Part shown: one piece after another, positions 37,494-45,873 of the stretch
How positions within the stretch are numbered: position 1 is the first letter of the stretch
How the letters are laid out: each line of letters begins with the position of its first letter
Origin: Planctomycetota bacterium
GTDB lineage: Bacteria; Planctomycetota; Planctomycetia; Pirellulales; Pirellulaceae
DNA: 64,000 bases
Assembly: GCA_016872775.1 (NCBI GenBank)
Contig: VGZA01000015.1
Span: 1-64,000, forward strand
Reading direction: 5' to 3'
Program-made: the position numbers and the translations under genes
Notes under the pieces: generated by a model
What the model was told of the DNA's origin: nothing
The model's input: only the letters and a program-made list of their open reading frames with translations
Databases searched by the model: none

Positions 37494-38381
37494 TCAGATT
37501 TCCAGATACTCTTCGAGTGCTTCGCGCATCACGCGCGGGTCGGGATCGACGCCGGTCCAGATCTTGAAGCCGATCACGGCCTGATTGACGAGCATTCCCA
37601 ATCCGTCGAGTGTACGGCAGCCGCGCGAGGCCGCTTCGCGGAGAAAGCGGGTTTGCGGAGGATTGAAGATCACGTCGGCCACGATCATTTCGGCGGTCAG
37701 CGATCCCGCGTCGACCGGTACGCGAGCCTGTCCATCTCCCAGGCCGATGGAGGTGGCATTGACGACGATTTGAGTCGTTGGGGGGACGGCATAATCGCCG
37801 TGCCATACCACACTGTTCGCGGCGATGCCAACCTTGTCCCGTAGCAGCGACGCCAGTTCCTCGCCCCGTTCCGGAGTACGATTAACGACGGTGATGTTCG
37901 CAGGCCTGGTCAACCCCAGTTCCACGGCAATGGCCCGCGCGGCCCCGCCGGCTCCGAGAATGGCGATCTCCTTCGAGGCGGGATCGGTCATCTCCCGCAG
38001 TGACTTGACGAAGCCTCTGCCATCGGTATTGTCGCCGATCAGCTTGTCCTCTTGGCGATATACGCAGTTGACGGCGCCCATCAACTCGGCGGACGGCGTC
38101 AATCCATCCAGTAACGGCACGACGGCCACCTTATGTGGGATGGTGAAATTACCGCCCCGAAATCCCATCGCCCGCATCCCGCGCACGGCGTCCGCAAGCT
38201 GGACGGGAGAAACCTCAAGCGTCAGATAGCGCCACTCCAGACCCGCGGCAGCGAAGGCCCGTTCCATCATGAACTGGGTCGGATTGCCGGCAACAGGCTG
38301 CCCCATGCAGCAGACGAGATCCTGGATCGCGGGGTTGGACACGACGATTTTTCTCCGCTGGGTACGACCGGGGCCGAACAT
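37494..38381 (-). CDS. Shikimate dehydrogenase-like protein (AroE family) with altered substrate motif
   Basis: NADP-dependent 3-dehydroshikimate reductase family, aromatic amino-acid pathway. 295 residues. Present: the catalytic Lys and Asp (FTIPHK and GDNTDGRGF), the dinucleotide motif GAGGAARAIA and VNRTPERGEEL for NADP. The N-terminal HSxSP motif that binds the shikimate carboxylate through two serines is here AGNPTQF, with Asn and Thr instead. This may change the substrate or be tolerated; Thr can replace a hydroxyl but Asn is unusual. Start uncertain: ATG 38381 or the GTG about 14 codons in. The gene is isolated, with no other aro genes nearby. Confidence 0.87.
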   Translation of the reverse strand: MFGPGRTQRRKIVVSNPAIQDLVCCMGQPVAGNPTQFMMERAFAAAGLEWRYLTLEVSPVQLADAVRGMRAMGFRGGNFTIPHKVAVVPLLDGLTPSAELMGAVNCVYRQEDKLIGDNTDGRGFVKSLREMTDPASKEIAILGAGGAARAIAVELGLTRPANITVVNRTPERGEELASLLRDKVGIAANSVVWHGDYAVPPTTQIVVNATSIGLGDGQARVPVDAGSLTAEMIVADVIFNPPQTRFLREAASRGCRTLDGLGMLVNQAVIGFKIWTGVDPDPRVMREALEEYLEI

Positions 38382-38480
38382 CCGTCATAAAGTGCACATT
38401 CTGCGAATATTGGGTCGATCATGCAACGACCCACAGTCCAATTCGTTGGCAGGGCGAACACCGACAAGCACCCTGGATGA

Positions 38481-39314
38481 ATGCAGCCACGAACAATATT
38501 GATCGGCCTGTTTGTGATGGCGTTGGTTTCGTCGACCTGGGCGACGATGGTGCGCCAGCGATCGTTGAATCGGGATCGATTGGCCGAGGCTCCAATCGCC
38601 GGCGCGCGGCAGCCGGTCGGGATCGGAATTGGACTGGGTTCGGCGGCAGTCGGACTTCTGGCGATCTGGCTGGTGAACGGGTCGGCAAGTCGGGTTTGCC
38701 GAACGGCCGCATGGTGTGCCGGGTGCCTCGCATTTGCCTCGGGGGCGGTATGGTCGGAAGGGCTCGCAACGGCCCGCATCGGCAGTGGCCAGTTCACGCG
38801 GGAGGTCTGGCTCTGGGTTGGATGGCAGATGAGCGGCGCGCTGTTGCTGAGCCTGCCATTTGTGGTCGATCAGATTTGCCAGTTAACGACGGCGCGTCGC
38901 GCCGCGTTTCAGACGAGCATCGCCGGGCTGTTGTCGCTGACGACCGCCGTGGCGCTGCTGCTCGGCATCGGTCTGCATGTCCGTTTCCCCGCGCCGTTCG
39001 CGGGCCGACTGCTGCCGCTCAGTCTCAGTGCTGCGATACTTCCCTGGCTCAGTTTCGCAACATGGCGAGCCCGGCGTCGGTGGCATGTCCAACTGCTTGC
39101 CTGCCTGGCGGGAATACCGGCAACGGCCAGTTGCTATGCGTTCGCGTCCGTTCCGGGGACCTATGCGGATCAGTTGCGGGTCGCCGCCGCGAGCGGATTG
39201 GTTTTCGCCGTGGCGTTCGCCCTGCTGCGCGCCACGGGAGGTCATGAATCGGCAGAGCCGACAAACAGCGAGGCCGATTTGTTACTCCGTCGCCGGGCTT
39301 TGATCAGGACGTAG
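38481..39314 (+). CDS. Multispanning membrane protein, unknown
   Basis: 277 residues with about six to seven hydrophobic segments: ILIGLFVMALVSSTW, IGIGLGSAAVGLLAIWLV, AWCAGCLAFASGAVW, LLLSLPFVVDQICQL, IAGLLSLTTAVALLLGIGL, LLPLSLSAAILPWLSFA, VAAASGLVFAVAFALL. No transporter signature or family is recognised. It overlaps the 3' end of the convergent methyltransferase gene by 73 bases. Confidence 0.72.
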   Translation: MQPRTILIGLFVMALVSSTWATMVRQRSLNRDRLAEAPIAGARQPVGIGIGLGSAAVGLLAIWLVNGSASRVCRTAAWCAGCLAFASGAVWSEGLATARIGSGQFTREVWLWVGWQMSGALLLSLPFVVDQICQLTTARRAAFQTSIAGLLSLTTAVALLLGIGLHVRFPAPFAGRLLPLSLSAAILPWLSFATWRARRRWHVQLLACLAGIPATASCYAFASVPGTYADQLRVAAASGLVFAVAFALLRATGGHESAEPTNSEADLLLRRRALIRT

Positions 39315-40054
39315 GGCGGCAGAAAACGGCACCGATAGGCAAAAGAGCCGACCGTCGCGTCCGGAATGGCGTGGAACGGTTCGAGGAGATCCTCGATCAA
39401 GAATCCTTCTCTGCACATGCCGCCGAGCAACTCTTCCCAACGATGCAGGTACTCGATCGTTCTTTCCTCGCGGTGCCGGCTGCCTTGGACCATCGGCAAG
39501 GGGCCTTGCCGATAGTAAGGCTCGGTCAATTCGAATCCGTGCGGCGACGGCGTCACCGATCCTTGCAGGCTGCCGGGTTGTTTGTGCTGGCTGACGTAGA
39601 TCCCGTTCGGGCGAGTGACGCGCGCGACCTCTCGATAGACTTTGATTACGGAAGGGACGTAGCAGCTGCTGACTGGTTGGATCACGATATCAAATTGCCC
39701 CGGGGAGAAAACACGGAGGTCATCCATCGAGGCCTGGACGGTGCGCACGTCCAGATTTCGTTCCTGAGCGACGTGCCGATCGAGGGCCAGCATGGCCGGG
39801 CTGATGTCGACCACGACGACCTGCGCGCCGGCCGCCGCGTACAAAACGCTTTGACGGCCACCTCCGGCGGCGAGGCAGAGCAGTTGCTTTCCACGGATGC
39901 TGGGACCCAGCCAGCCCAAGCCGTCGACGGTTCGCAGCGGGTTCACAAAATCGTCGTCGGTCGCCGGTCGTGTGAAGCCCTGACGGTGGCGAACCATGTC
40001 ATCCCAGGCGCGCCGGTTCTGTTCGTAGATTGGAAACGGGGGTTCGGAATCCAT
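39242..40054 (-). CDS. SAM-dependent methyltransferase
   Basis: 270 residues from ATG 40054. The class I fold is seen in LCLAAGGGRQSVLYAAAGA (a variant of the GxGxG loop), VVVVDISPAMLALDR with the acidic residue that binds the ribose, and FDIVIQPVSSCYVP at strand 4. The loop AAGGG rather than DxGxG resembles small-molecule methyltransferases of the UbiE/Methyltransf_11 kind. Its substrate is unknown. It starts 11 bases downstream of the ABC permease gene on the same strand, so it may be the third gene of that transcript. Confidence 0.83.
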   Translation of the reverse strand: MDSEPPFPIYEQNRRAWDDMVRHRQGFTRPATDDDFVNPLRTVDGLGWLGPSIRGKQLLCLAAGGGRQSVLYAAAGAQVVVVDISPAMLALDRHVAQERNLDVRTVQASMDDLRVFSPGQFDIVIQPVSSCYVPSVIKVYREVARVTRPNGIYVSQHKQPGSLQGSVTPSPHGFELTEPYYRQGPLPMVQGSRHREERTIEYLHRWEELLGGMCREGFLIEDLLEPFHAIPDATVGSFAYRCRFLPPYVLIKARRRSNKSASLFVGSADS

Positions 40055-40065
40055 CTTGGGCTCCG

Positions 40066-42411
40066 CTAGAATTCGGCCGATTGCATATAAATGCAACCGA
40101 TGCCGAGAACCGTGACCAGGAACAGAGCGCCGCTCCAGACCGGATTCCAGGGATCGAGCGTTTTTCGAGCGGTTTGCAGGTCGGTTTGCCCGGCGTCCGA
40201 GGGGACGGTCGATTTTCCGGAAACGACGAACTGCAATGTTTCGGTCAATTCGCCCGGTTTAGGCAGCACATTATGCAGGGGGCTGAGCAGGTAATGATAG
40301 AGGTTTTCGCTCATCGACGGCGTGCTGGAAAAGCGCCGGACGACTTTGAATTCCGTGCGGCCTCCGTCGCCCGCGGTTGGCGCTTCGGGCTGGTATTCGA
40401 CAACTTGATTCGAACCGCGCGCGACGAGCAATGTGTCGCCGCCACCAAAAGTTGCCGTCGCGATCTTTCCTTGTTCCGAAATTCGCGGTCGTTCAGGGCG
40501 GGCTCGCGCACCCAGATACCACAGCGATCCGTTATGCAGCACGACGGCGAAACGATCGCCATTCGCCGATGCGGTAATGCATCGGGGGGGCGTGTTCCCT
40601 TCCCAACTCCATTCACCACATTCGGTCATGCCTGGTAACTCGTATAGTCGTACCCGGCCGTCCTCGAGTCCGATTAGCAGTCGATCGGTACCGATCGCGA
40701 TCAGTCCGTCGAGCGTCGGTTCGATTTCAAGTTTGGTTTCGGATAACCTGCGGTAACCACCGCCGGTGACGGGCTCAAGCAGAGTGACGGTGGCGCGCCC
40801 GAAAATCGCCAGTCGTCCCTGGACGCTGTTGATCGACGCGACGGCATTCTCGCCCAGACTGACGGCAGGATCCGGTCCGACCTGTCGGAACGGGTCGCGG
40901 CTTAAGAGCGGCAAATTGAACCCGAACAGCTTGGGTCCGTTATTGTCGGAGATCGGATCGCCTTCCAGGCGGAACAAGCCGGTTTGCGAAAAGGCGAGCA
41001 GGTTTCCGTCCGGTTCGACGAGCAGGTCACGCGTACCGAACGGCAACGACACGCCGTCCTGATCTCGCCATTCGCGATCGGGGTGGCCGATATGCAGCAC
41101 CGGCTGCTGCATGAAGTTCCGCTCCACGACCACGTATTGGCCTCGATTCCGGTCGAAATTCATGCCGAACGGCCGCAGTTGCTTCGGGACGCGCGGCGTG
41201 ATGCCGATCGCCAGCCGCATCTGCATCCGTTCCGGACTGTCAGATTCGAGAATTTCTACCCATTCGTTTTTCTCGGGATCCCAGCGGTAGGTGTTGCCGA
41301 CCTCGTTCGCGATGATCATCTCGTCGCCGGCGCGCACGACGCGGTTGATCATGATCTTGTTGATATACCAGTTCTCGATCCCGCTATGCAGCCATCCCAG
41401 CAGCGAACAGGCCAGCCAGAACGCGACGCTCAGGATCACACACAGGATCGGACTGCGCCAGACGACTCCGGCCAGCGAGGAAACCGAATAATTGATCGCG
41501 AACAGGAACATGAACAAGGGGATGCTGGCCAGAATCTGGTGGTTCCAGATGGCGAAGCGTGTGCCCAGGATCAGCCAGACGCCGACAGCAAAATATCCGG
41601 CGGTGATCAGCGTGTAGACGCAGCCACCGAAGAATTTGGTGAGAAACAGCAGCCAGCGTTGGATCGGCTTGCTGAGCAGCAGGTGCAGCGAACCGGGCTC
41701 GAAGGTCTGTGGCACGATCGAGGAAGAGATCACCAGCGCGATTCCGACGCCGATGACACCCACGAACCAGGACATCAACCAGACGACCCGCTCCTCAACC
41801 AGCCCTTGAAATCGGGACTTACTGATCGGCAGAGGGGTAAACATGTTGGCGGACAGGTAGCGGACCTGCAACGATGTTGCCGGACTGGACGCGATCAGTT
41901 CCGGATAGGCGGCCTCGATCAGCAGCCGATTACGGCGGGCGATATCCTCTTCGTTGAGCCCTTTTTTCCGCAGCAGTTCCTGGAGTTCCTCGTCGTTGAT
42001 TTCCACGGCCTGCCACGATTCCTGGTCGTAGAATTCGTCGGTCTTCATCAGCTTGTTGAGGGAACGCTGCAGCCCGGCGACAACGCCGATCATCTTCATC
42101 GATCCGCTGGTATCTTCGGGCTTGGGCGCCCGGAAGTCGCGGATTTTTTCCTGGAGTTGCTCGTCCAGTTTCGACATGATCCAGTTCGACGGGGAAGGCG
42201 CGGAGGTTCGGCTCTCGTCGCGAATCTGCTCGGCAAGCCGGGGCCAGGTCTGCACCGAATTACCGCTGAGTAACGTTGTTTTCTGTTCGCGATAGCCGAA
42301 CGGCGCCACGGCGAGCAGCACCAGGGTGATCAGCCCCAGGATGAAGATCAGGGTTCGAGAGGCCAGTGCCTCGTGGAACGAGTCTTTGAGAATCGCCAGG
42401 TACGGGCGCAT
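40066..42411 (-). CDS. ABC-2 type permease with inserted propeller-like region
   Basis: 781 residues. The N-terminus has the first ABC-2 membrane helix (SRTLIFILGLITLVLLAVAP, ~18-37), followed by a cytoplasmic or periplasmic helical region and four to five helices between ~205 and 350 (WLMSWFVGVIGVGIALVISS, HQILASIPLFMFLFAINYSV). Residues ~360-745 are beta-rich and soluble, with propeller-like strands (DLLVEPDGNLLAFSQTGLFR, DGLIAIGTDRLLIGLEDGRV, RCITASANGDRFAVVLHNGS), and the last helix is at ~757-776. It pairs with the ATPase gene 2 bases upstream, so it is the membrane part of an exporter. The cargo cannot be inferred. Confidence 0.85.
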   Translation of the reverse strand: MRPYLAILKDSFHEALASRTLIFILGLITLVLLAVAPFGYREQKTTLLSGNSVQTWPRLAEQIRDESRTSAPSPSNWIMSKLDEQLQEKIRDFRAPKPEDTSGSMKMIGVVAGLQRSLNKLMKTDEFYDQESWQAVEINDEELQELLRKKGLNEEDIARRNRLLIEAAYPELIASSPATSLQVRYLSANMFTPLPISKSRFQGLVEERVVWLMSWFVGVIGVGIALVISSSIVPQTFEPGSLHLLLSKPIQRWLLFLTKFFGGCVYTLITAGYFAVGVWLILGTRFAIWNHQILASIPLFMFLFAINYSVSSLAGVVWRSPILCVILSVAFWLACSLLGWLHSGIENWYINKIMINRVVRAGDEMIIANEVGNTYRWDPEKNEWVEILESDSPERMQMRLAIGITPRVPKQLRPFGMNFDRNRGQYVVVERNFMQQPVLHIGHPDREWRDQDGVSLPFGTRDLLVEPDGNLLAFSQTGLFRLEGDPISDNNGPKLFGFNLPLLSRDPFRQVGPDPAVSLGENAVASINSVQGRLAIFGRATVTLLEPVTGGGYRRLSETKLEIEPTLDGLIAIGTDRLLIGLEDGRVRLYELPGMTECGEWSWEGNTPPRCITASANGDRFAVVLHNGSLWYLGARARPERPRISEQGKIATATFGGGDTLLVARGSNQVVEYQPEAPTAGDGGRTEFKVVRRFSSTPSMSENLYHYLLSPLHNVLPKPGELTETLQFVVSGKSTVPSDAGQTDLQTARKTLDPWNPVWSGALFLVTVLGIGCIYMQSAEF

Positions 42412-42413
42412 GA

Positions 42414-43385
42414 TCAGTCTTTCTTCGAGGCGAGCAGTTTCAGGAAGGCGTCCTCCAGCGTCAATCGCTGCCGCTGGAGATTGAGGATACTGATTTCAGC
42501 GGCCCGTAGTCGGTCCACGAACTGGTCGACGCGATGCTGGTCTTGAAACCTCAGGACAACCTCATATTGACCGGGCGAGGTTGGCTGCCAGGACAGGATG
42601 CTCCAGGCGCTCATTGCCGACTCGACTTGCGACTTTTCTCCGCGGACCTCCACGGTGAGTTCGAAGTCTTGTTCGCAATCGCCGGATAGTTGTTCCCGCA
42701 GCGTGTCGACCTCGCCGACAAATCGCAGCTCACCATGGTCCAGGATCGCGACCCGATCGCAGACCAACTCGACTTCCTGCAGGATGTGGCTATTGAGAAA
42801 GACGGTGTGGCCGTCGTCCTTGAGTCGCTGCAACAGGGTCCGCACCTGGGCGCGGCCGACGGGGTCCAGCCCGTCGGTCGGTTCGTCGAGGATGATCAGG
42901 CGTGGCTGGTGGAGCAGCGCCTGGGCGAGCCCCAATCGCTGCAGCATGCCTTTGGAATACTGGGAGATGTTATCGCGGGCCCGTTCGATTAAACCGACCA
43001 GTTCCAGCAATTGATTTCCCCGCAGGCAAATTTCCCGCGCCGACAGCCCGCTCAACTGCCCGTAGAAGTTCAGTGCGGATCGCGCGGTGTGGTAGCGTGG
43101 GATCCGCAGGTTTTCGGGCAGGTAACCGATCTCGCGGCGGCTGGCGCGAACACCCACCCGATGCCCCAGCAATGTCGCGTCGCCGGAGGTCTTCCGGGCG
43201 ATTCCAAGCAGGATTTTGATAAACGTCGTCTTGCCGGCCCCGTTCGGTCCAAGCAGTCCGAAAATTTCGCCGGGGCGGACCGTAAGCGTCAGCCCGCGCA
43301 GCGCGTGGATTGGACGCCGCCTCAGCCAGCCGCCACGGTAGGTTTTCCGCAGGTCGGAAACGTCGATGATCGTGCTGGCATTCAT
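42414..43385 (-). CDS. ABC transporter ATP-binding protein (ABC-2 exporter)
   Basis: 323 residues. Nucleotide-binding motifs: Walker A GLLGPNGAGKTTFI, signature YSKGMLQRLGLA (the SKGM form usual for ABC-2 exporters instead of LSGGQ), Walker B RLIILDEPTDGLDP and the switch His in FLNSHIL. The ~100 residues after the NBD (DILDHGELRFVGEV onward) form the C-terminal domain common in this subfamily. It energises the permease encoded 2 bases downstream. The gene is divergent from the trypsin-like protease gene. Confidence 0.93.
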   Translation of the reverse strand: MNASTIIDVSDLRKTYRGGWLRRRPIHALRGLTLTVRPGEIFGLLGPNGAGKTTFIKILLGIARKTSGDATLLGHRVGVRASRREIGYLPENLRIPRYHTARSALNFYGQLSGLSAREICLRGNQLLELVGLIERARDNISQYSKGMLQRLGLAQALLHQPRLIILDEPTDGLDPVGRAQVRTLLQRLKDDGHTVFLNSHILQEVELVCDRVAILDHGELRFVGEVDTLREQLSGDCEQDFELTVEVRGEKSQVESAMSAWSILSWQPTSPGQYEVVLRFQDQHRVDQFVDRLRAAEISILNLQRQRLTLEDAFLKLLASKKD

Positions 43386-43563
43386 GATTCGCGGCTCAAA
43401 TCCCGGTTCGGTACCATCCCATTCGTCACGAACGGCTCCATCTTAGGTGCCGGCCGACGACACTGCCAGTCGCCTCGGCGGCACGCTTGCAGTTCCAGGC
43501 ATTGCGGGAATAATAGAAAATAGGCAGAGGATGCGGCGCGAACCGATCGGGAAGGCGGCGGCG

Positions 43564-45843
43564 ATGGACGTTGTATGTCGATGTGCGAACTGCGCGACTC
43601 AGTTCAAAGTCGACGCCAAATACTCGGGACGAAAGGCGAAATGCCCACGCTGCGCGGCGGTCACCATCGTGCCCACGGCGGATACCGTGCACGATGCGAT
43701 CGATCGCCGACCGGACGCGGGGCGGTTCCAGACCGGGGACGCGACGCAGGATGCCGTCACCATTCCTGAACTCCCCGATTTTCCGGCGCAAAAAACCAAG
43801 GCTGCCTCGGCGCCTTCCCCGTCCACTGCGAAGCCGAAGGAAGATCCCGCGGAACTTCCGTTGCCATCGATCGTGAAAGCGGCACCGGGCAAAGAGCCGT
43901 CGCGAAACGCGCGGACAACTCGACGTCGCAGGTCCCCGTTGGTCTGGATTGCCGCGACAGCCCTGGTCGCGGTACTGCTGGTCGTTCTGGGCGTCGTCGT
44001 CGTCGCTCAATCCTGGTTCGGTTGGGAACGCAGCCCATCCCTGGTGCTGGACTGGCCCGAACGGGACCGCACAGGGGATGCCGCCATCGATCTGGATGGC
44101 CGGAAAATCGCCATCCCTTCCACGGGCGAAATTCGCGTCGAGCTGCGACCAGGAAAACATCGACTGGTGCTGAAGCGTCGAGGTTATCCACAAATCGAAT
44201 GGTCGTTCGCGGCCGAACCCGGCAAAACGATCGCCTATAAGCCGGTCTGGGAATCGCCACGATTCGGACCCGACGGGACCGGTACCGTCGGGCAAACTAA
44301 TCCGGCAAAGACCGGCGACGACGTCACGAGTTCCCCGCTGGGCTTCCCCGGCTGGCTGCAGATTCTCGATCAAGCCAAGAAACGGGCCACAGAAAAGAAA
44401 CGCGACATCCTGATCGTGTTCGCGGGGTCGGACTGGCATGCGAAGTCGATCAAAATGGCGAATAATATCTTTTCAAACCCGAAGTTTCTGGCGTACGCCG
44501 AGCCGCGATTTTCCTTGGTCGTCATCGACGTCCCGAGAACCTCGGCGGGCTTCAATCTGCTGGCCGATTCCGCTCAGAACCAGTTCCTGTTGCAGCAATA
44601 CGAGATTCGCAGCACCGACCGGCTGCCGCAAGTGATCCTGGCCGATGCGAAAGGGCAACCGTACGCCCGCGACGGGGCATTTGACGACACCGTCGAAAAG
44701 TACCTGCAGCATCTCACCTTGCTGCAGTCGAACCGCACCGAACGGGACCAGATCCTGGCGGCAGCGCGTGCCGGACAGGAAAAGGAAAAACGATTGACAG
44801 CGGCTGAGCGAGGACTGCAATGGTTGAATGGCAAGGCGTTCGCCCGATTCTACGCGCGCGATCTCCAGGAATGGCTGACGCTGGCTCGCCGCCTCGACCC
44901 GAAAAATGAAGGCGGCCGGCAGGAACTGTTCTTCGAGGGCGAATGGAGTTCCCGACTGCAAACGGCATTACGCGACAGCAGCGAAATGCGAAACTGGCTG
45001 AACGAACTGATTTCCTGGAGCCAGCAGCATAAGTTCCAGGATTCCAACCGGGCGGTCCGGTTGCACCTGCTGGGAGCCGTCGTCGCCTCGGAACGACTTC
45101 GGGACCAGGAATTAACCTCCGAACTGGTGCGGCTCGCCGAACTCTATTCCCCCAAAGATGAAAAGCTCCGCGAAGCGATGTCGGCAATCAGCAAGCAGAT
45201 GAGGGAGCGCAATCAGATTTCGTCCGGGACCGGTTTTATCGTTTCCCTCGACGGTCATATCCTCTCCAACCATCACGTCATTGAAGGGCCGGGCAAGACG
45301 GTGGTCCGTGTACCGGGAACGGATCAACGCGTCGCGGCGACGGTCGTCGCCTTGGACGACAACAAAGATCTCGCCGTGCTAAAGGCCAACCCCGAGGAAC
45401 TGGGACTGGTCGTGCCGCTTCATATTTCAAATGTCAAGGTCGGTCGCGGCACCAATGTCGCGGCCTTCGGATATCCCCTCGGTGATCTCATCGGTTCGGG
45501 GTTGAAGCTGACATCCGGTTTGATCACCGGTACGGACGAGACTGGGATGATGATCATCGATGCGCGGATCAATCCCGGTAACAGTGGCGGGCCGCTATGC
45601 GACAAGTCCGGGCATGTGATCGGAATGATCACCGCCAAAAGTCGCGCCGGCGATGGACTCGATAGTTACGGCGTCGCGATCCCCGCCAAAGACCTGTTGG
45701 CTTTTCTCACCGAACGCGTGCCGTCGATCGCGCTCCAACCGGCCGACGCCGCCTCGCCCACCATCCTCGAATGGCCACAGGTCGATTCGCTCGTACAGAA
45801 CTCGGTGGTGATGATTCTTAAGATTCGTGATGGAGCGGAATGA
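43564..45843 (+). CDS. Membrane-anchored trypsin-like serine protease with zinc ribbon and thioredoxin-like domain
   Basis: 759 residues from ATG 43564. The N-terminus is a zinc ribbon (C5, C7, C10 and C27, C30; CRCANC ... CPRC). A Pro/Lys-rich linker, one membrane helix (~125-148) and a beta domain (~155-230) follow. A thioredoxin-fold segment (ILIVFAGSDWHAKSIKMANN) has lost its CxxC. Next is a helical stretch, then the protease domain at ~550-745 with the intact HtrA-like triad: H571 (ILSNHHV), D602 (KDLAV) and S674 (GNSGGP). No PDZ domain is visible. The protease domain is after the helix, so its side of the membrane depends on orientation. An envelope quality-control role is plausible. 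Confidence 0.85.
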   Translation: MDVVCRCANCATQFKVDAKYSGRKAKCPRCAAVTIVPTADTVHDAIDRRPDAGRFQTGDATQDAVTIPELPDFPAQKTKAASAPSPSTAKPKEDPAELPLPSIVKAAPGKEPSRNARTTRRRRSPLVWIAATALVAVLLVVLGVVVVAQSWFGWERSPSLVLDWPERDRTGDAAIDLDGRKIAIPSTGEIRVELRPGKHRLVLKRRGYPQIEWSFAAEPGKTIAYKPVWESPRFGPDGTGTVGQTNPAKTGDDVTSSPLGFPGWLQILDQAKKRATEKKRDILIVFAGSDWHAKSIKMANNIFSNPKFLAYAEPRFSLVVIDVPRTSAGFNLLADSAQNQFLLQQYEIRSTDRLPQVILADAKGQPYARDGAFDDTVEKYLQHLTLLQSNRTERDQILAAARAGQEKEKRLTAAERGLQWLNGKAFARFYARDLQEWLTLARRLDPKNEGGRQELFFEGEWSSRLQTALRDSSEMRNWLNELISWSQQHKFQDSNRAVRLHLLGAVVASERLRDQELTSELVRLAELYSPKDEKLREAMSAISKQMRERNQISSGTGFIVSLDGHILSNHHVIEGPGKTVVRVPGTDQRVAATVVALDDNKDLAVLKANPEELGLVVPLHISNVKVGRGTNVAAFGYPLGDLIGSGLKLTSGLITGTDETGMMIIDARINPGNSGGPLCDKSGHVIGMITAKSRAGDGLDSYGVAIPAKDLLAFLTERVPSIALQPADAASPTILEWPQVDSLVQNSVVMILKIRDGAE

Positions 45844-45873
45844 GGAACGGGTTGCGGGGACGGGTTACGGGGG

